Notes: generated by a model from the sequence alone, not told the origin. A stretch of DNA of 64,000 nucleotides from Pandoraea captiosa (GCF_902459775.1 NZ_CABPSQ010000015.1:1-64000); one strand, 5' to 3'; positions 45,856 through 55,088 are shown, counted from the stretch's first letter. A program made the numbers and translations.

Positions 45856-46644
45856 ATGCCTTTCGACTGGCTCGCCCGAAACCTCCTTGTCAGCTTGTTC
45901 CTGCCGCCCGCCAATGTGCTGGTGCTCGCGGGGCTGGCGTTCGTCCTGTGGCGGCGCTGTCCGCGCATCGGGCGAGTGTTGGCGGTAGTGGCCGTGCTTG
46001 CGCTTTGGGGGCAGGCGATGCCGTGGGTCGGTCAGTGGCTTTCCCGTCCGCTCGAAGTCGGCAAGGCGGTTGATCCCAAGACGCTCGACGCCTCGGCGGC
46101 GGCGGCCGGTAGCGCCGCAACGCGTGCGCAGGCTGTCGTGATACTGGGGGGCGGCATGAGCTTCGGCGCGCCGGAGTTCGGACGCGAGAACGCTGTGGAT
46201 CTGAGCGAGGCGACGCTTGCCCGGGTGCGCTACGGCGCCTTTCTCGCACGACGGGCCCAACTGCCCGTGCTGGTCTCCGGCGGCAGCCCCACCGGACGCA
46301 CGGCCGAGGCGCCAATCATGGCGCAGGTCGCGACCGGTGAGTTCGGCGTGCCGGTGCGCTGGATCGAAGGACAATCATTGAACACGGCGCAAAACGCCAT
46401 TTTCAGTGCGCGTATGCTGAGCAACGTCGGCGTGTCGCGCATCTATCTGGTCACGAGTGCCTGGCATATGCGCCGCGCCCGTGAGCAGTTCGAGCGGGCT
46501 GGTCTGACGGTGGTACCCGCACCGTGCTGCCATGCCATGACGCTCGAACCGGACGCGGTTCCCGGCTGGTGGCCAACCCTCGAAGGCATGCGCACCACAC
46601 GTGCGGCGTTGCGCGAGTGGATGGCGCTTGGCGTGGGGCACTGA
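45856..46644 (+). CDS. YdcF/ElyC-family (DUF218) membrane protein
   Basis: A 262-residue protein with two N-terminal membrane helices (NLLVSLFLPPANVLVLAGLA and one near residues 35-55) and a DUF218 domain: AVVILGGGMSFG, LPVLVSGGSPTGRT, SLNTAQNAIFS and VTSAWHMRRAREQFERAG. ElyC relatives affect envelope polymer biogenesis; the reaction is unknown. The start at 45856 is the first ATG of the frame. Confidence 0.9.
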   Translation: MPFDWLARNLLVSLFLPPANVLVLAGLAFVLWRRCPRIGRVLAVVAVLALWGQAMPWVGQWLSRPLEVGKAVDPKTLDASAAAAGSAATRAQAVVILGGGMSFGAPEFGRENAVDLSEATLARVRYGAFLARRAQLPVLVSGGSPTGRTAEAPIMAQVATGEFGVPVRWIEGQSLNTAQNAIFSARMLSNVGVSRIYLVTSAWHMRRAREQFERAGLTVVPAPCCHAMTLEPDAVPGWWPTLEGMRTTRAALREWMALGVGH

Positions 46645-46726
46645 GCGGACGGCTGTTCGCCGGGCGCCCCGATTTTGTGCCCCCGGGGGCGGAACACAGC
46701 AGGAATTTCCGGAGTCATGCCTGTTC

Positions 46727-46754
46727 AGTACGTAAGTACGTAAGTACGTGAGTG
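46727..46754 (+). repeat. 8-bp tandem repeat before the GlcG-like gene
   Basis: agtacgta occurs twice, followed by agtacgtg and a partial copy, about 40-67 bases before the next start codon. It may be part of the promoter region. Confidence 0.8.
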
Positions 46755-46793
46755 CAGGCTCCCTGAATTGCTAACCCTAAACGAGAGAGACGT

Positions 46794-47201
46794 ATGAAGA
46801 CAAAAGCTGTCCTGAGCGTTGAAGACGTGCAGAAGATCAACGCGGCCGCCGTCGCGGAAGCGACCGCGAACGGCTGGAATGTGTGCATCACCATTGTCGA
46901 CGACGGCGGCCACGCCCTGTCGCTGCATCGCATGGATGGTGCGGCCCCGAGCACGGCCATGATGTCGCTCGGCAAGGCGCAGACTTCGGCCGTCGGCCGT
47001 CGTGAGAGCGGCGCCTTCGAAGAGATGATCAATGGCGGGCGCTTCGCATTCCTGAGCGCACCGAACACCGCCATGCTCGAAGGCGGCGTGCCCATTATTG
47101 TCGACGGCAACGTGGTCGGCGCCGTGGGCGTGTCGGGTGTGAAGTCGGCGCAGGACGCGCAGATTGCCCGCGCCGGCATCGCTGCCGTCACTGGCGCATA
47201 A
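46794..47201 (+). CDS. GlcG/HbpS-family heme-binding protein
   Basis: A 135-residue GlcG/HbpS-like protein. It shows VTIVDDGGHALSLHRMDGA-type core residues, the FAFLSAPNTAMLEGGVPI turn and a final GAVGVSG. HbpS binds heme outside cells in Streptomyces; GlcG-like proteins are widespread with unclear roles. There is no signal peptide here, so a cytosolic role is likely. A terminator follows. Confidence 0.9.
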   Translation: MKTKAVLSVEDVQKINAAAVAEATANGWNVCITIVDDGGHALSLHRMDGAAPSTAMMSLGKAQTSAVGRRESGAFEEMINGGRFAFLSAPNTAMLEGGVPIIVDGNVVGAVGVSGVKSAQDAQIARAGIAAVTGA

Positions 47202-47722
47202 ACCCCCGACAACACCGACAACACCGACCGGTAACCCGCCTGGGTCTCGTGTATTGCCGGGGCGTGGCGGCCCGGCGTGCATCGGAAACGAAAAGCATCG
47301 TCAACGAATGTTGGCGATGCTTTTTTTATCTGCGCACAAAGCGCATAGCCAAAGAAAAACCCGTTCTCTCGAACGGGTTAAGGGCTTGTCAGGCCGGTTG
47401 GCGCCACCTGAGGCTTGGCAGGTCGCGCCACGAGGAGAACATCAATGAAACTGAAGTGGACGGACAAAAAAAGCGGCTTGGCTGGCGCGCAACGCAGGTA
47501 GAGAGGGGCTTGCCGTAACTACATGGGATCGCGTTGCGTTCGCTGGCTACTGCCAAACACCTCTTAGGCGAGGTGGTCCCCACAAAACTCGGTGAAGGTG
47601 GCGGCAAGGTCGTGGTCTCGCCGCCGCCAAAATGCTTTATGCCTGCTTGTACCTCTATTTGTAGCTTTATCTGTACCTCTGTTCTCCGTCGGCTTCTCGT
47701 CGACGACGTTGAATTCGGCGGC
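47202..47722. other. Intergenic region with hairpins, no clear gene
   Basis: This 521-bp region between two converging units holds the terminator above and a second 9-bp hairpin at 47358-47379 (aacccgttc / gaacgggtt). It also holds an 18-codon frame at 47445-47501 (MKLKWTDKKSG) with a GAGGAG site, too short to judge. The base composition is lower in GC than the surrounding genes. A small RNA is possible but unproven. Confidence 0.45.
47291..47328 (+). terminator. Terminator after the GlcG-like gene
   Basis: A stem built on aaaagcatcg / cgatgctttt, with an inner CAAC/GTTG pairing, is followed by a run of seven or more T. Confidence 0.85.
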
Positions 47723-47971
47723 TTACTTCGTCAGGATCAGTTTGCCGTAGCGCGTAGCGCGCAGTTGGTACGTCTGTCCGTTGTGCAGGATGTTCACGCA
47801 CTGCGTGCCCTGCAACAGGTGATCGCTCGTGAGCACACGGCCGTTGGTCGGGCTGGCCGGCTTGTCTGCCGCCGGGCTGGCCACTGGCGTGCGCGACACC
47901 GAGAGGGTGCGGCGAGGTGCTGTGGCGGGCGTGGTCGGGCGGGCAGTGGTGTGGCTTGTCATCTCGCTCAT
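47723..47971 (-). CDS. hemP: Hemin uptake protein HemP
   Basis: An 82-residue protein whose last ~40 residues carry the HemP core: VLTSDHLLQGTQCVNILHNGQTYQLRATRYGKLILTK is present there and fits the family's short beta domain. HemP/HmuP relatives are needed for heme-iron use and help induce heme receptor genes. The N-terminal half is Thr/Pro/Ala-rich. A Fur-box-like site lies about 30 bases upstream of the start, so iron repression is likely. Confidence 0.9.
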   Translation of the reverse strand: MSEMTSHTTARPTTPATAPRRTLSVSRTPVASPAADKPASPTNGRVLTSDHLLQGTQCVNILHNGQTYQLRATRYGKLILTK

Positions 47972-48000
47972 CCGTGTGGCTGACTGTGAGGAGAATATTA

Positions 48001-48019
48001 AATGAGAATCATTCCCATT
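48001..48019 (-). promoter_or_regulatory. Fur-box-like site upstream of hemP
   Basis: aatgagaatcattcccatt closely resembles the 19-bp Fur palindrome (GATAATGATAATCATTATC) and sits 30 bases before hemP, in an otherwise AT-richer stretch. It predicts iron-repressed transcription. Confidence 0.8.
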
Positions 48020-48148
48020 TGTATTTGAATTTGACTATTGCGCTCTTTGATCGAGTAGGTTTTGGCTAATTCGGAATGGCCGGACGCTGCCTTCACTTGT
48101 CCGGCCGTCATTTGACACACGGGGCGCAGACGTAGCACCCGCGCGGGA

Positions 48149-48619
48149 TCAGCCCAGCTCGCCCTGCTCCGCGAGTTCGCGAATCCGACGGACCGTGTCG
48201 ATGTCGGCTTCGCGGTAGGCCGATTTCACAAATTCGCTGTAACGCGTATCGGCCGTCGGAGCATCCTCCGGCAGCGTTGTGCTGTAGGTGAATCGCACGA
48301 AGTAGTGCGTCGGATTGGGTTCTTCGATACGCATCGTGAGGGTGCCGCCTGCATGCGCGTCGGTGGCTGCCGTCTCATATCGCACGGCGTCCTGCGCTTC
48401 GAAGACGACGCGGTCGAGCACCACGGTCTGCCCAAAGCGAAGCTCGCGATCGAGCGTGGTCTCGGTACGCTCGTGCATGATGCATTCGTCGAGTCCCAGC
48501 ACGAACGCCTGCGGCTGTTCGGCGCGCAGCACGAGGCCGCGCCACAGTTGGTCGCGCGTGAGGGCGAGAGTCAGCGGGTTCAGGAGGTCGTTGACCTCGA
48601 TCAGGTGTTCGTACTGCAA
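48149..48619 (-). CDS. SRPBCC-fold DUF1857/AtaL-like protein
   Basis: A 156-residue soluble protein with the START-like helix-grip pattern of DUF1857: LTRDQLWRGLVLRAEQPQ, ETTLDRELRFGQTVVLDRV and a final long helix (FVKSAYREADIDTVRRIRELA). The ligand and role are unknown. It lies upstream of an OsmC gene on the same strand order but with no obvious link. Confidence 0.8.
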   Translation of the reverse strand: MQYEHLIEVNDLLNPLTLALTRDQLWRGLVLRAEQPQAFVLGLDECIMHERTETTLDRELRFGQTVVLDRVVFEAQDAVRYETAATDAHAGGTLTMRIEEPNPTHYFVRFTYSTTLPEDAPTADTRYSEFVKSAYREADIDTVRRIRELAEQGELG

Positions 48620-48701
48620 GACTATTTCCCCTTAAATCCTGTAAATCGCTTCGGGTCGAAGCGACCGGCGCGCGAGTGTCGCACCGGCTCGGCACCCGGC
48701 A

Positions 48702-49112
48702 TTACTCGACCAGCGAACTCTCGATGGCGACAGTGCCCGATAGCACCTTGTGAATTGGGCACGCATTGGCGATTTCCAAGAGGCGCTGACGCTGCTCCTC
48801 GGATAAGTCGCCTGCCAGTTCGATCTTGCGGGTGATTTGCGTCGTTCCGACGGGCGGCTTGCCGTCCGGGTTCATCGCCAGTGTCACTTTCACGTCCTTG
48901 AGCGGCCATTCCTTGCGTCGCGCATACATGTGCAACGTGATCGACGTGCATGCCCCGAGGCTCGAGAGCAGCAACGCAGCCGGCGCCGGACCCAGATCGC
49001 CGCCGCCTAGCGTTTCCGGCTCGTCGGCGATCCACTCGTGCTTGCCGTCAGACAGATGGGTGGTGTAACCCGCGGCGCCCAGATGGGCGGTGACAATCGC
49101 TTCTGCGGCCAT
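48702..49112 (-). CDS. OsmC-family peroxide-handling protein
   Basis: A 136-residue OsmC/Ohr-fold protein. Redox-active cysteines are seen in SSLGACTSIT (near residue 53) and EIANACPIHKVL (near 117), the family pair. It would reduce organic peroxides with a thiol partner, fitting the oxidative-stress genes nearby. It is closer to the YhfA/OsmC-like subgroup than to Ohr. Confidence 0.92.
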   Translation of the reverse strand: MAAEAIVTAHLGAAGYTTHLSDGKHEWIADEPETLGGGDLGPAPAALLLSSLGACTSITLHMYARRKEWPLKDVKVTLAMNPDGKPPVGTTQITRKIELAGDLSEEQRQRLLEIANACPIHKVLSGTVAIESSLVE

Positions 49113-49307
49113 GGTGGCTCCTTTTATGCGCTAATCCGCAACGTCTCGAACGTTCTGATGGGTGTTAATGAAAGCGGCCCAGCGAAATTGGGCCACCTCA
49201 CGCTCTGTTCACTCTGAGTGTCATTGTGACCGAATTTCGCCGGGCCGTCGGCATTGGCGCGAACCGCCGGTTCGCATCATGACGCTGGGATGTGCCGCGC
49301 GCGTGGT

Positions 49308-50204
49308 TCAGGTACGCGAGACCGACGCCGGGATGTGCCCCATGCGTCCTGCCTGAAAGTCGAGGATCGCCTGACGAATCTCGCTCTCCGTGTTCATCAC
49401 GAACGGGCCGTAACGCGCCACCGGCTCGCCCAGCGGCTTGCCGCCGATGAGCAGGAACGACAGCGGGGTGTCGCCATCGTTACGCACCGTCACGCTTTCG
49501 CCTTGCGTGCCGAACACGACCATCTGATGCGCCTTTGCGGCGGTGGCTTCCGGACCGAAGTGGCCCTCGCCGTCGATCACGTAAGCGAAGACGTTGAAGT
49601 CGGCGGGCACCGGGTGATCCAGCAGCGCCTGCGGTTGCAACGTGAAGTGCTGATACAGGATCGGCGTGCGTGTCTCGATGGCGGCACGCGTACCCAGGGC
49701 CTCACCGGCGATCACCCGTACCCAGACCTTGCCGTCGTCGCTCGTTGCCGTCGGAATACCGGCTGCCGGCAGCTCCTGATAGCGCGGCGTCATCATCTTG
49801 TCGGTGCTCGGCAGATTCACCCACAACTGGAAACCGTGCATCTCGCCGCCGCGCTGCTGAAATGCGTGCGACGGCTCTTCCGAGTGAATGACGCCGGCGC
49901 CCGCCGTCATCCACTGCACGTCGCCCGGAGTGAGCTTGCCTGCATGACCTTGCGAGTCACGGTGTTCCATCTCTCCGGCGAGCAGATAGGTCACGGTCTC
50001 GAAGCCGCGATGCGGGTGATCGGGCGCGCCCTTGGCGTCGCCGGGGGCGACCTGCATCGGCCCCATTTCGTCGAGCAGCAGGAACGGATCGAAATCCATC
50101 ATCATGCGCGTCGGAAACGGACGGTTGACGTGAAAGCCGGCGCCTTCCTGCGTTTGCGCAGCCGTGAAGACGCGGGCAACCGGACGGGCGTAGGGGGTGC
50201 TCAT
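49308..50204 (-). CDS. Pirin family protein
   Basis: A 298-residue bicupin protein. The N-terminal cupin has the pirin metal site in DHPHRGFETVTYLLAGEMEH and the second His/Glu group near GVIHSEEP; the C-terminal cupin ends with FLLIGGKPLGEPV. Bacterial pirins are quercetinase-like or redox-responsive regulators; the role here is unknown. The ATG at 50204 follows an AGGAG site. Confidence 0.93.
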   Translation of the reverse strand: MSTPYARPVARVFTAAQTQEGAGFHVNRPFPTRMMMDFDPFLLLDEMGPMQVAPGDAKGAPDHPHRGFETVTYLLAGEMEHRDSQGHAGKLTPGDVQWMTAGAGVIHSEEPSHAFQQRGGEMHGFQLWVNLPSTDKMMTPRYQELPAAGIPTATSDDGKVWVRVIAGEALGTRAAIETRTPILYQHFTLQPQALLDHPVPADFNVFAYVIDGEGHFGPEATAAKAHQMVVFGTQGESVTVRNDGDTPLSFLLIGGKPLGEPVARYGPFVMNTESEIRQAILDFQAGRMGHIPASVSRT

Positions 50205-50393
50205 GGGGAAATCTCCTGTGAGGATGCGCGCCGCAGTCGGGAGGTGTGGCGTTGCGGCATCCGTTGTCATGTCCCCACTATATCGGGGCGCCCCGCCCAG
50301 GGAGTAGTCCGGAACGCAGGAAGGATTGTTACCAAATTGGAACAGTCACCGAGAAGTCCGGGGAAAAGGGAGCATTTACGGATCGTACGGGCG

Positions 50394-50422
50394 AAAAAAA
50401 AGCGCGGTGACCAGCACCGCGC
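50394..50422 (-). terminator. Terminator after exbD
   Basis: An 8-bp stem (gcgcggtg / caccgcgc) with a 5-base loop is followed, reading on the reverse strand, by eight T residues. Confidence 0.92.
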
Positions 50423-50454
50423 CTGCGCGTCTGTGATTTGCGAACGTCCCGGAC

Positions 50455-50877
<423 letters not shown>

Positions 50878-50904
50878 AACGAACTCCTTCTCTTGCGCGG
50901 CCGC

Positions 50905-51642
50905 TTAGCTGGCGCTGGCCGACGTGGACTTGCGCACCGGCGTGACGTTGCTGGTGAACTGCGTCGAATGCACGCTGGCGCCCGTCAGGAAGTAACCGTG
51001 CAGGCTGTGCGCGAAGCGGTTGAGCTTCGAGACGATGCCCTTGTTCGCGCGGGTCAGCGCGTTAAAGCCCAGCACGGCCGGAATGGCAACGAACAGGCCG
51101 AAGGCCGTCATGATGAGGGCTTCACCGACCGGTCCGGCCACCTTGTCGATGGTCGTCTGGCCCGAGGCGCCAATGGCCAGCAGGGCGTGATAAATGCCCC
51201 ACACCGTGCCGAACAGACCGACGAACGGCGAGGTCGAGCCGATCGAGGCGAGCATGGCCAGACCGCTTTGCAGACGCGAGACCGTGTCGTCCACCGAGTT
51301 CTTCAGTGCGCGCGTGATCCAGTCGCTCACGTCCATCTTGTCGTGCAGGTGCGGCTGGCTCTGGCGATGGTGCTCGGCGGCGTCCTGACCGGCGAGGGCG
51401 AGCGCCAGGAACGGGTTGTTCTGACCCGATTCGCCCAGCTTTTGCAGGCCGGCGGAGAAATTCTCCGAGTGCCAGAAGTCCGGCTCGGCGGTGCGCGTAA
51501 GACGGCTCAGACGGAAAACCTGCGTGCCCTTGATGATGATGACCGTCCAGGACAGCACCGACATTACCAGCAACACGATCGCAATGGCGCGGGTGACGAA
51601 ATCGCCCTGTGACCAGACGTGGCTCAAACCATACTCTTGCAT
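50905..51642 (-). CDS. exbB: Biopolymer transport protein ExbB
   Basis: A 245-residue MotA/TolQ/ExbB-family protein with three membrane helices. Family features are LASIGSTSPFVGLFGTVWGIYHAL and VGEALIMTAFGLFVAIPAVLGFN. It forms the pentameric ring around ExbD. Located between tonB and exbD on the same strand. Confidence 0.96.
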   Translation of the reverse strand: MQEYGLSHVWSQGDFVTRAIAIVLLVMSVLSWTVIIIKGTQVFRLSRLTRTAEPDFWHSENFSAGLQKLGESGQNNPFLALALAGQDAAEHHRQSQPHLHDKMDVSDWITRALKNSVDDTVSRLQSGLAMLASIGSTSPFVGLFGTVWGIYHALLAIGASGQTTIDKVAGPVGEALIMTAFGLFVAIPAVLGFNALTRANKGIVSKLNRFAHSLHGYFLTGASVHSTQFTSNVTPVRKSTSASAS

Positions 51643-51673
51643 TTTTCGTTCCTCGGAAGATCCAGGTAGATCG

Positions 51674-52393
51674 TTAATCGTTCAGATTGAAGTTAAACGG
51701 TTTGGTCGCGGCGGCTTCCACCGCGCGGCCACCTTGCATCGGGGGAGCGCAGCGCATCGCGAGTGCGGCGGTGCGCGCTGCCTGATCGAGACGGGGGAAT
51801 CCGCTCGACTTCACCACATTGGCGCTCGAGACCACACCCCGGGTGTCGATCACGAGACGCAGCGTCACGATGCCTTCTTCGCCGACGCGGCGCGATTGCG
51901 TCGGGTAGACCACGCGCGGCTCGTCGCACTTCACGGCCAGCCCTTCGATCGGGCCGGACGGCGCGGGTGCCGGGGCCGGCGCAGGCGGTGCAGGCGGCGT
52001 GGGCGCCGCTTGCTGCACCGGCTCCGGCGTCGTTTGCTGTGGCGGTGCGACCGGTTCGGCCTTTTGCGTGATGGCGTTCTTGGGTTGCTCGCGCGGCTTC
52101 GGCGGCGGGGGGGCGACCTTCGGCTTGGGCGGTTCCGGCTGCGGTTTGGGCGGCGCGGGTTGCGGCGGCGTCGGCGCGGGCGTGAGCGGAATGATCGTCG
52201 CGGTAAACGTCGTCGGCTCGATCGTCGCCTTTTCAGGTTCGTTGCGCAGGTGCGACAAACCGACCAGAGCGGCGATGTGAACGACAACGATCGCGGCGGC
52301 AATCGCGATGGCGCGCGGCGACGTCAGCGGATCGCGAAATTGCGTAAGCGCAAGACCTGATTCAGGCACGGCGGGGGACACGGCGGTCGACAT
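51674..52393 (-). CDS. tonB: Energy transducer TonB
   Basis: A 239-residue TonB: an N-terminal membrane helix near residues 28-48, a long Pro/Lys/Glu-rich spacer (roughly 60-150) and a C-terminal TonB domain (VVYPTQSRRVGEEGIVTLRL and a final helix). It links the ExbBD motor to siderophore and heme receptors. It heads the operon; no clean Fur box is evident just upstream, unlike hemP and bfd. Confidence 0.93.
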   Translation of the reverse strand: MSTAVSPAVPESGLALTQFRDPLTSPRAIAIAAAIVVVHIAALVGLSHLRNEPEKATIEPTTFTATIIPLTPAPTPPQPAPPKPQPEPPKPKVAPPPPKPREQPKNAITQKAEPVAPPQQTTPEPVQQAAPTPPAPPAPAPAPAPSGPIEGLAVKCDEPRVVYPTQSRRVGEEGIVTLRLVIDTRGVVSSANVVKSSGFPRLDQAARTAALAMRCAPPMQGGRAVEAAATKPFNFNLND

Positions 52394-52832
52394 GATAACG
52401 GCTAGGGTACGCTAATTTGCGGCAATGAACGGTGAGAGCAGTAAGCGCTGCGAATCTTGCCCCGGGCGTGCCCGGCGTGCCGGGGCGCGAGGCCTCGGTG
52501 TGCGGAACCGGCCGTACGCTCAAAGGAAAACCGCGCCAGGGGCGCGGTCGGCGAACACGGTCAATCGGCAAGCGTTCGCAAACTCACCTTCGAAACAGGA
52601 AAAACGACAAACACAGCGTCGAAACAAAGCCAATCAGGAGTTCCATCTGACACCTCCAGGGTGACAAGTCGCTGGCTGGCACGTGACGCCGCGAGACGTC
52701 TGGCTGGCTCCGTTGCCTCGTGACTGCCAGGCGGTCACGTCGGCGAGATTCCACAAGTCCGGAAACACAAAGCGGAAACACAAAGCGAAAGCACAATGGC
52801 GAGGACATGCCTCGCCATGGACAGTCGAACGC
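52394..52832. other. tonB-bfd intergenic region
   Basis: Apart from the microprotein frame at 52584-52646, no gene is supported. It should contain the tonB promoter and that of the microprotein. Short frames on both strands lack family features. Confidence 0.5.
52584..52646 (-). CDS. Putative 20-residue membrane microprotein
   Basis: ATG at 52646 on the reverse strand opens a 20-codon frame, MELLIGFVSTLCLSFFLFRR, ending with TGA. A near-perfect GGAGGTG ribosome site lies four bases upstream of the ATG. The peptide is one hydrophobic helix with a C-terminal Arg-Arg, as in single-pass bacterial microproteins. It lies alone in a 440-bp region between tonB and bfd. Function is unknown. Confidence 0.5.
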   Translation of the reverse strand: MELLIGFVSTLCLSFFLFRR

Positions 52833-53093
52833 TCAGGCCGCGAGGGCGAGTTCCTGACGCATCACCACGACTTCCGTCGTCGTCTCGACGCTGGCGGACT
52901 GGCAGCAGCCACCGCACGAGCGACCACAGCACGGCGTGGCGCCGGTCACCATTTCCTGAACGTATGGTCCGCACTTGCCGCAGCACAGCGCAACGCCGAG
53001 GTCGATCTGAAGATCTTCCATCGTGGTGGCACCGGCATCGAGGCAAGCCTTGATCTGACGGTCGGAAACGGATTTACATACGCAGACGATCAT
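52833..53093 (-). CDS. bfd: Bacterioferritin-associated ferredoxin
   Basis: An 86-residue protein with the Bfd-type [2Fe-2S] ligand pattern: MIVCVCKSVSD at the start and CCGKCGPY about 30 residues later. Bfd binds bacterioferritin and delivers electrons to release stored iron. The C-terminal third carries a further Cys cluster (CCGRSCGGCC), longer than E. coli Bfd (64) and unusual. A Fur-box-like site lies 26 bases upstream and a bfr gene is nearby. Confidence 0.93.
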   Translation of the reverse strand: MIVCVCKSVSDRQIKACLDAGATTMEDLQIDLGVALCCGKCGPYVQEMVTGATPCCGRSCGGCCQSASVETTTEVVVMRQELALAA

Positions 53094-53118
53094 GGTGAAA
53101 ACGTCAAAATGTAACACT

Positions 53119-53137
53119 AATGAGAATAATTATTATT
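53119..53137 (-). promoter_or_regulatory. Fur-box-like site upstream of bfd
   Basis: aatgagaataattattatt is an AT-rich near-palindrome close to the Fur consensus, located 26 bases before bfd. It predicts induction of iron release during iron starvation. Confidence 0.82.
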
Positions 53138-53268
53138 TAAGTTGACGTCTTTTGCAAGCGCCATCGACCTATTCCATGGCACGCACAGGGATATACGGAA
53201 ATGGTGTCAGACAGGAATGATGGGAAGGTTGGGGCGACCTTCGGGACGCCCCCGAGCCGGAATCGGGC

Positions 53269-54150
53269 TCAGACCAGACCAGCCGCGGCTTGCGGGGCGA
53301 TTGGCGCGTCGATGGCCGACGCTGTCTCAGGAATTTCGACCGTCGCGACGCGCGGGACATTTGTCAGCAGACGGTCCGCCATCGTCTGAAGGGCATTCGC
53401 GTTGGCGGTCGTGAACAATTGGAGGCTGCCGGTGCTGCCCTGCACGTCGTCCACGTCGTTACGCGACGGCGCCAGCAGATCGTCGGCCTCAAGTCTGCGT
53501 TGAAGCTGACGGGCAATGGCCGCGCCGGTGTCGATGAGCGTGAGCGCCGTGCCGAAGTGACGCTCGATGGCCGGGATCAGAAAAGGGTAATGGGTGCAAC
53601 CCAGCACGAGCGTGTCGGCCCCTTGCGCCACCATCGGCGCAATGTACTTGTCCAGCAGCGCCACGACCTCGGACGAATCGACGTCGCCGGCCTCGATACG
53701 CTCGACCAGTCCATGCCCCGGCTGGCAAAGGAAACGCTGGCCTTGTGCGGTGTGACGTGCGAGCAGATCGGCGAAGCGTGCGCTGCGCAGCGTCGCTGCC
53801 GTGGCAAGGACGCCGATGACACCGCTGCGCGATGCGGCCGCCGCGGGCTTGATGCCTGGCTCGACACCGACCACGGGCCACGATCCGTCGGCCCGCAACG
53901 CCGCGACGCCGTGGGCCGTGGCGGTGTTACAGGCGACGACAAACGCTTTCGCACCGTGCTCGCGAACCCATCGACCGATGGCGAGGCTGCGCTGTTCGAG
54001 GAACGCGTCGGGACGTTCACCGTAGGGGGCGTAACGGGAGTCGGCGACATACAGCAGCGACTCGTGCGGCAGCAGGGCGCGTACGGCCTGCAAGACGGAG
54101 AGGCCACCGAGGCCGGAATCGAAGACGCCAATCGGCGCGTTGGAGGGCAT
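53269..54150 (-). CDS. murI: Glutamate racemase
   Basis: MurI makes D-glutamate for peptidoglycan. The 293-residue protein has the catalytic cysteines in VVACNTATA and LVLGCTHYPFL and the opening IGVFDSGLGGLSVL. The ATG at 54150 is the usual start; the longer upstream frame is noise. It follows bfr, from which it is separated by a terminator. Confidence 0.97.
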   Translation of the reverse strand: MPSNAPIGVFDSGLGGLSVLQAVRALLPHESLLYVADSRYAPYGERPDAFLEQRSLAIGRWVREHGAKAFVVACNTATAHGVAALRADGSWPVVGVEPGIKPAAAASRSGVIGVLATAATLRSARFADLLARHTAQGQRFLCQPGHGLVERIEAGDVDSSEVVALLDKYIAPMVAQGADTLVLGCTHYPFLIPAIERHFGTALTLIDTGAAIARQLQRRLEADDLLAPSRNDVDDVQGSTGSLQLFTTANANALQTMADRLLTNVPRVATVEIPETASAIDAPIAPQAAAGLV

Positions 54151-54157
54151 GGCAAAT

Positions 54158-54184
54158 GAAAAAGGGCCGGCAAATGGCCGGCCC
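54158..54184 (-). terminator. Terminator after bfr
   Basis: An 8-bp stem (gggccggc / gccggccc) with a 5-base loop is followed by five T residues on the reverse strand, between bfr and murI. Confidence 0.82.
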
Positions 54185-54275
54185 CGAAATTCTAGCGCAA
54201 AGCTCGCAATCCGATATCGAGGGATGACGGCGCGACGCTGCGCGTTTCTTATCTGGGTTTTGCGGGGTGTCGGGC

Positions 54276-54755
54276 TTATTCTTCGAACGACGCCATGCCC
54301 GACTGCTGGTAATTCTGAAGACCGACCTTGCCGATGAGTTCGATCTGCGTTTCCAACCAGTCGATGTGCTCTTCGGTGTCGTGCAGGATCTCGTTGAAGA
54401 TTTCGCGGGAGACGAAGTCCTTCACGCTTTCGCAGTGAGCGACGCCTTCCTTGCAGGTCTTCTGCGAGAGGTATTCGAGCTTCAGATCGCACTGAAGAAT
54501 TTCTTCGGTGTTCTCACCGATGAGCAGCTTGTGCAGATCTTGCAGGTTCGGCAGGCCGTCGAGCATGAAGATGCGTTCGATCAGCTTGTCGGCGTGCTTC
54601 ATCTCGCCGATGGATTCGTCGTACTCATGCTTGCCGAGCTTCGTCAGACCCCAATGGTTGTACATGCGGGCGTGCAGAAAGTACTGGTTGATCGCGGTCA
54701 GCTCGTTGGTGAGCTGCGCGTTGAGGAGTTCGAGGACTTTCTTGTCGCCTTTCAT
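54276..54755 (-). CDS. bfr: Bacterioferritin
   Basis: A 159-residue ferritin-like iron-storage protein forming a 24-mer shell. It shows the four-helix ferroxidase ligands ([42 protein letters not shown]) and the later [13 protein letters not shown]. The heme-ligand Met region ERIFMLDG is present. The ATG at 54755 is preceded by AGGGA. Bfd lies about 1.2 kb downstream and would unload it. Confidence 0.97.
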   Translation of the reverse strand: MKGDKKVLELLNAQLTNELTAINQYFLHARMYNHWGLTKLGKHEYDESIGEMKHADKLIERIFMLDGLPNLQDLHKLLIGENTEEILQCDLKLEYLSQKTCKEGVAHCESVKDFVSREIFNEILHDTEEHIDWLETQIELIGKVGLQNYQQSGMASFEE

Positions 54756-54943
54756 TTCGGATCCCTGTTTTATGCAGTTTGCAAGCGGTTGAAGAGTAGC
54801 CTGAAAAGCGCGGAAAGCCAAGCTCTGCAAGGCTTTTCGTGAACCGAGGTGCGAATGGTAATGCGATCCATTCTCGCTCTGACGCGTGACGTTTTTTGCC
54901 TCTTCGTCCAACGCATCGGCGAGCATCCGATCGCGTTGGCGCG

Positions 54944-54974
54944 ACGAAAAAAAGCCCGGACCATGCCGGGCTTT
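54944..54974 (-). terminator. Terminator downstream of fumA
   Basis: A 9-bp stem (aaagcccgg / ccgggcttt) with a 6-base loop is followed by a run of T on the reverse strand. It lies ~150 bp after the fumarase stop. Confidence 0.85.
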
Positions 54975-55028
54975 CTTCTGCAGGTCGACGACGTGAAAAC
55001 CGTCGACCGGATGCCAACGCGCTCAAAA

Positions 55029-55088
55029 GCGGGTACACAAGCGGGTACACAAGCAAGTGCACCAGCAGGTGCACAAGCAAGTTCGCCC
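55029..55088. repeat. 12-bp tandem repeat downstream of fumA
   Basis: Five 12-bp units: two exact copies of gcgggtacacaa followed by three diverged copies (gcaagtgcacca and similar). The repeat is non-coding on current evidence. Confidence 0.85.

Noticed and set aside
45557-45988. Forward frame overlapping the dps remnant and the YdcF-like start
   Set aside because: Its translation is Arg/Ser/Thr-rich noise in a different frame from both the dps remnant and the YdcF-like gene.
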